64,000 bases of DNA, from NCBI GenBank assembly GCA_963786625.1, contig CAWAZS010000004.1, forward strand, positions 806,001 to 870,000, written 5' to 3'. The position numbers and the translations under genes are program-made. A model generated the notes under the pieces. It searched no databases and was not told the DNA's origin. It saw only the letters and a program-made list of their open reading frames with translations. The stretch is from CAIWHR01 sp963786625. Lineage in GTDB: Bacteria > Pseudomonadota > Gammaproteobacteria > Burkholderiales > Casimicrobiaceae. Shown piece by piece: positions 62,398-64,000 of this stretch (within the stretch, counting starts at the first letter, position 1; every line of letters begins with the position of its first letter).

Positions 62398-64000
62398 TCA
62401 GGACGCGGCCGGCTGCGCCCCCTCGGTTGCCTTTGCCTGCATCGCCTGGTAGCGCTCGATCGCCGCGCGCGCGTTGAACAGCATCCGCTCGCGGCCGAGT
62501 CGCTGGTCCAGTCCGGCATGGCGTACCACCTCCAGCGCGCCGGGATTGAGACCCGCCAGCCACACGACGGCGCCGCTCTCGGTCGCGCGCTTCTCGCCCT
62601 CGATGAGTGCCTGCAGCGCCGAGTATTCGATATCGGGCACCCGGCTCATGTCGAGCGCGACCACGCGCGGCTTGTGCTGCGCGACGAGCGCGTTGATCTG
62701 CGCCGCCACATCCTGCGCATTGCCGAAGTAGAGGCGCCCTTCCGGCCGCAGGATCAGCAGGCCCTCGAACGTCTCGTCGTCGGGGTGCTCGGGGGACAGC
62801 GGTCGAAGCACGTCGGCCCCGCGCTTGCGGCCGATGACGGACACGCGCGGGTGGGCGGTCTGGCTCGCCAGTCCGATCATCGACACGATGATCGCCACGA
62901 CGATGCCGTTTAGCGTGCCGAGGATCAGCACGCCCAGCGCGGCGATGATCGCCCAGCGAAACTCCATCGTGCGCACATTGCGGATGGCACGGAACTCCGC
63001 CGGCTGGATCAGCCCGACCGAGTAGACGATGACGACCGCTGCAAGCGTTGCGTGCGGCATCAGGCCCAGCATCGGCGCAAGCAGGAGCATGGTGGCCACC
63101 GCGGTGCCCGCGGTCACCAGCGACGCCTTCTGCGACCGCCCGCCTGCGGCGCGCACGACCGCGGTCTGCGAGGTGCCGCCGCCGGCCGGCATCGCGCCGA
63201 ACAGCGCGCCCCCCAGATTGGCCGCCCCCGTGGCGACCAGCTCGCGATTCGCATTGATCGCGGGATCGTCCGGGTGGGCGAAGGCGCGACCCGCCGCGAT
63301 CGTTTCCGTGAAGCTCATCAGCGCGATCCCCAGCGCGCCCGGCACCAGTTGCTCGATCAGTGCGAGGTCCGGCATCGTGAGCGACGGAAATCCCTGCGGA
63401 ATCAGGCCGACCGTCGAGACTCCGGCTGCCGTCAGGCCGAAGAACCAGGATGCGGCGATGCTGCCGCCGACCGCCACGAGCGGCGCCGGCGAGTGCGGCC
63501 ACAGCCGCTCCATTCCGATCAGCACCGCGAAGGTCGCTGCGGCCACCGCCAGCGTCAGCAGCGACGTACCGGGAACGTGTTGGGCGACGCTCAGGATGTC
63601 GGCGAAGAACCCTTGCTTGGTGATGTGGATTCCGAGGAGCTTCGGCACCTGGTCCAGCACGATCACGAGTCCGATCCCCGCCTTGAAACCGGTCAGAACC
63701 GGCATGGAAATGAAATTCGCCACGAATCCCAGATTCATGAGCCGCGCCACAACCAGCATCGCTCCGACCAGCACCGTCAACGTGGCCGTGGCCGTGACGA
63801 GCCTCGCAGGGTCGCCGTCCGGCACGACCAGCCCGAGCTGCGTGCCGGCCAGGATCGCCAGCGTGGTGGTGGAGCTGACGGAGAGCACGCGCGACGTGCC
63901 GAGCAGCGCGTAGATGACCATCGGGACGAACGCGGTATAAAGACCTACGGCGACCGGCAGTCCGGCGACGGTCGCGTAGGCCATCGCCTTGGGCAGGACG
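62398..64000 (-). CDS. SulP/SLC26 family anion transporter with STAS domain, 5' end outside window
   Basis: About 533 residues visible; the gene continues past the right edge, and the visible part begins LPKAMAYATVAGLPVAVGLYTA, a conserved early SulP helix, so only about 30-50 residues are missing. Transport core features: SVSSTTTLAILAG, GFKAGIGLVIVLDQVPKLLGI, NRELVATGAANLGGALFGAMPAGGGTSQTA (only its start NRELVATGAANLGGALFGAM is diagnostic). The C-terminal STAS domain (LRPEGRLYFGNAQDVAAQIN, DMSRVPDIEYSALQAL) is complete. Family members carry sulfate, bicarbonate or dicarboxylates; no assignment is possible here. Intact frame. Confidence 0.92.
   Translation of the reverse strand, partial: VLPKAMAYATVAGLPVAVGLYTAFVPMVIYALLGTSRVLSVSSTTTLAILAGTQLGLVVPDGDPARLVTATATLTVLVGAMLVVARLMNLGFVANFISMPVLTGFKAGIGLVIVLDQVPKLLGIHITKQGFFADILSVAQHVPGTSLLTLAVAAATFAVLIGMERLWPHSPAPLVAVGGSIAASWFFGLTAAGVSTVGLIPQGFPSLTMPDLALIEQLVPGALGIALMSFTETIAAGRAFAHPDDPAINANRELVATGAANLGGALFGAMPAGGGTSQTAVVRAAGGRSQKASLVTAGTAVATMLLLAPMLGLMPHATLAAVVIVYSVGLIQPAEFRAIRNVRTMEFRWAIIAALGVLILGTLNGIVVAIIVSMIGLASQTAHPRVSVIGRKRGADVLRPLSPEHPDDETFEGLLILRPEGRLYFGNAQDVAAQINALVAQHKPRVVALDMSRVPDIEYSALQALIEGEKRATESGAVVWLAGLNPGALEVVRHAGLDQRLGRERMLFNARAAIERYQAMQAKATEGAQPAAS

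Overview
The window is high-GC, gene-dense chromosomal DNA of a betaproteobacterium. The best lineage evidence is the efp/earP pair: elongation factor P with Arg32, next to its arginine rhamnosyltransferase EarP. The hydrogenase accessory order matches the membrane-bound hydrogenase operon of Cupriavidus (hoxM-L-O-Q-R-T-V-hypA-B-F-C-D-E-X). No order, family or genus can be fixed from the sequence alone. I see no rRNA, tRNA, CRISPR array, phage or transposase gene.

Layout. 1-13192 (+): a universal stress protein cut by the window edge, then a tightly overlapping [NiFe]-hydrogenase maturation operon (hupDFGHIJK, hypABFCDE, hypX). The structural subunits must lie outside the window. 13350-16217 (+): two near-duplicate small cytochromes c and a RegB/RegA-type redox two-component system. 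16301-19938 (-): a respiratory module of an 11-heme membrane-anchored cytochrome c, a b-type cytochrome and an 8-heme NapC-like cytochrome. 20125-24439 (-): an adaptor/FtsX-like permease/ATPase exporter. 24562-28100 (-): GDSL esterase, HSL-type esterase, efp, earP. 28188-29812 (+): FrnE-like oxidoreductase and a cation diffusion facilitator. 29847-34692 (-): a trehalose cluster (membrane-anchored OtsA, OtsB, GH15). 34860-38650: FAD oxidoreductase and a PlpD-type patatin. 38733-41476 (-): NMT1/THI5-type ABC importer. 41609-44475 (+): Ada-AlkA fusion, Ogt, EamA transporter. 44614-48896: small envelope proteins, two SYLF proteins and an AI-2E family protein. 49070-51000: two divergent orphan amino-acid-type binding proteins. 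51008-55116 (+): a hypothetical protein and an Mla-like lipid transporter. 55172-61586 (-): an RND tripartite efflux operon. 61836-64000: a hypothetical protein and a partial SulP transporter.

A feature of the whole window is that about 27 otherwise convincing genes are broken by roughly 59 single extra bases, while only one site (in the CDF gene) looks like a missing base. At essentially every break the reading frame and family motifs are restored if one third codon position is read as a single base although two different, synonymous bases are written there. I call these 'doublet sites'. They look like a consensus that kept both alleles of synonymous variants, so the broken genes are probably functional. 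Coordinates of such genes span the whole interrupted gene.

Two other cross-cutting signals are a ~50-bp palindromic repeat (two hairpins between GTGGG and CCCAC) found at four loci, several of them translated in frame at gene ends, and three perfect TTGAC-N4-GTCAA (FNR/CRP-type) boxes, all intergenic, next to the multiheme operon, the RND efflux operon and a periplasmic protein gene. Functionally the left third links hydrogen oxidation, redox sensing and multiheme electron transfer. The right two thirds are mostly envelope, efflux and stress functions.
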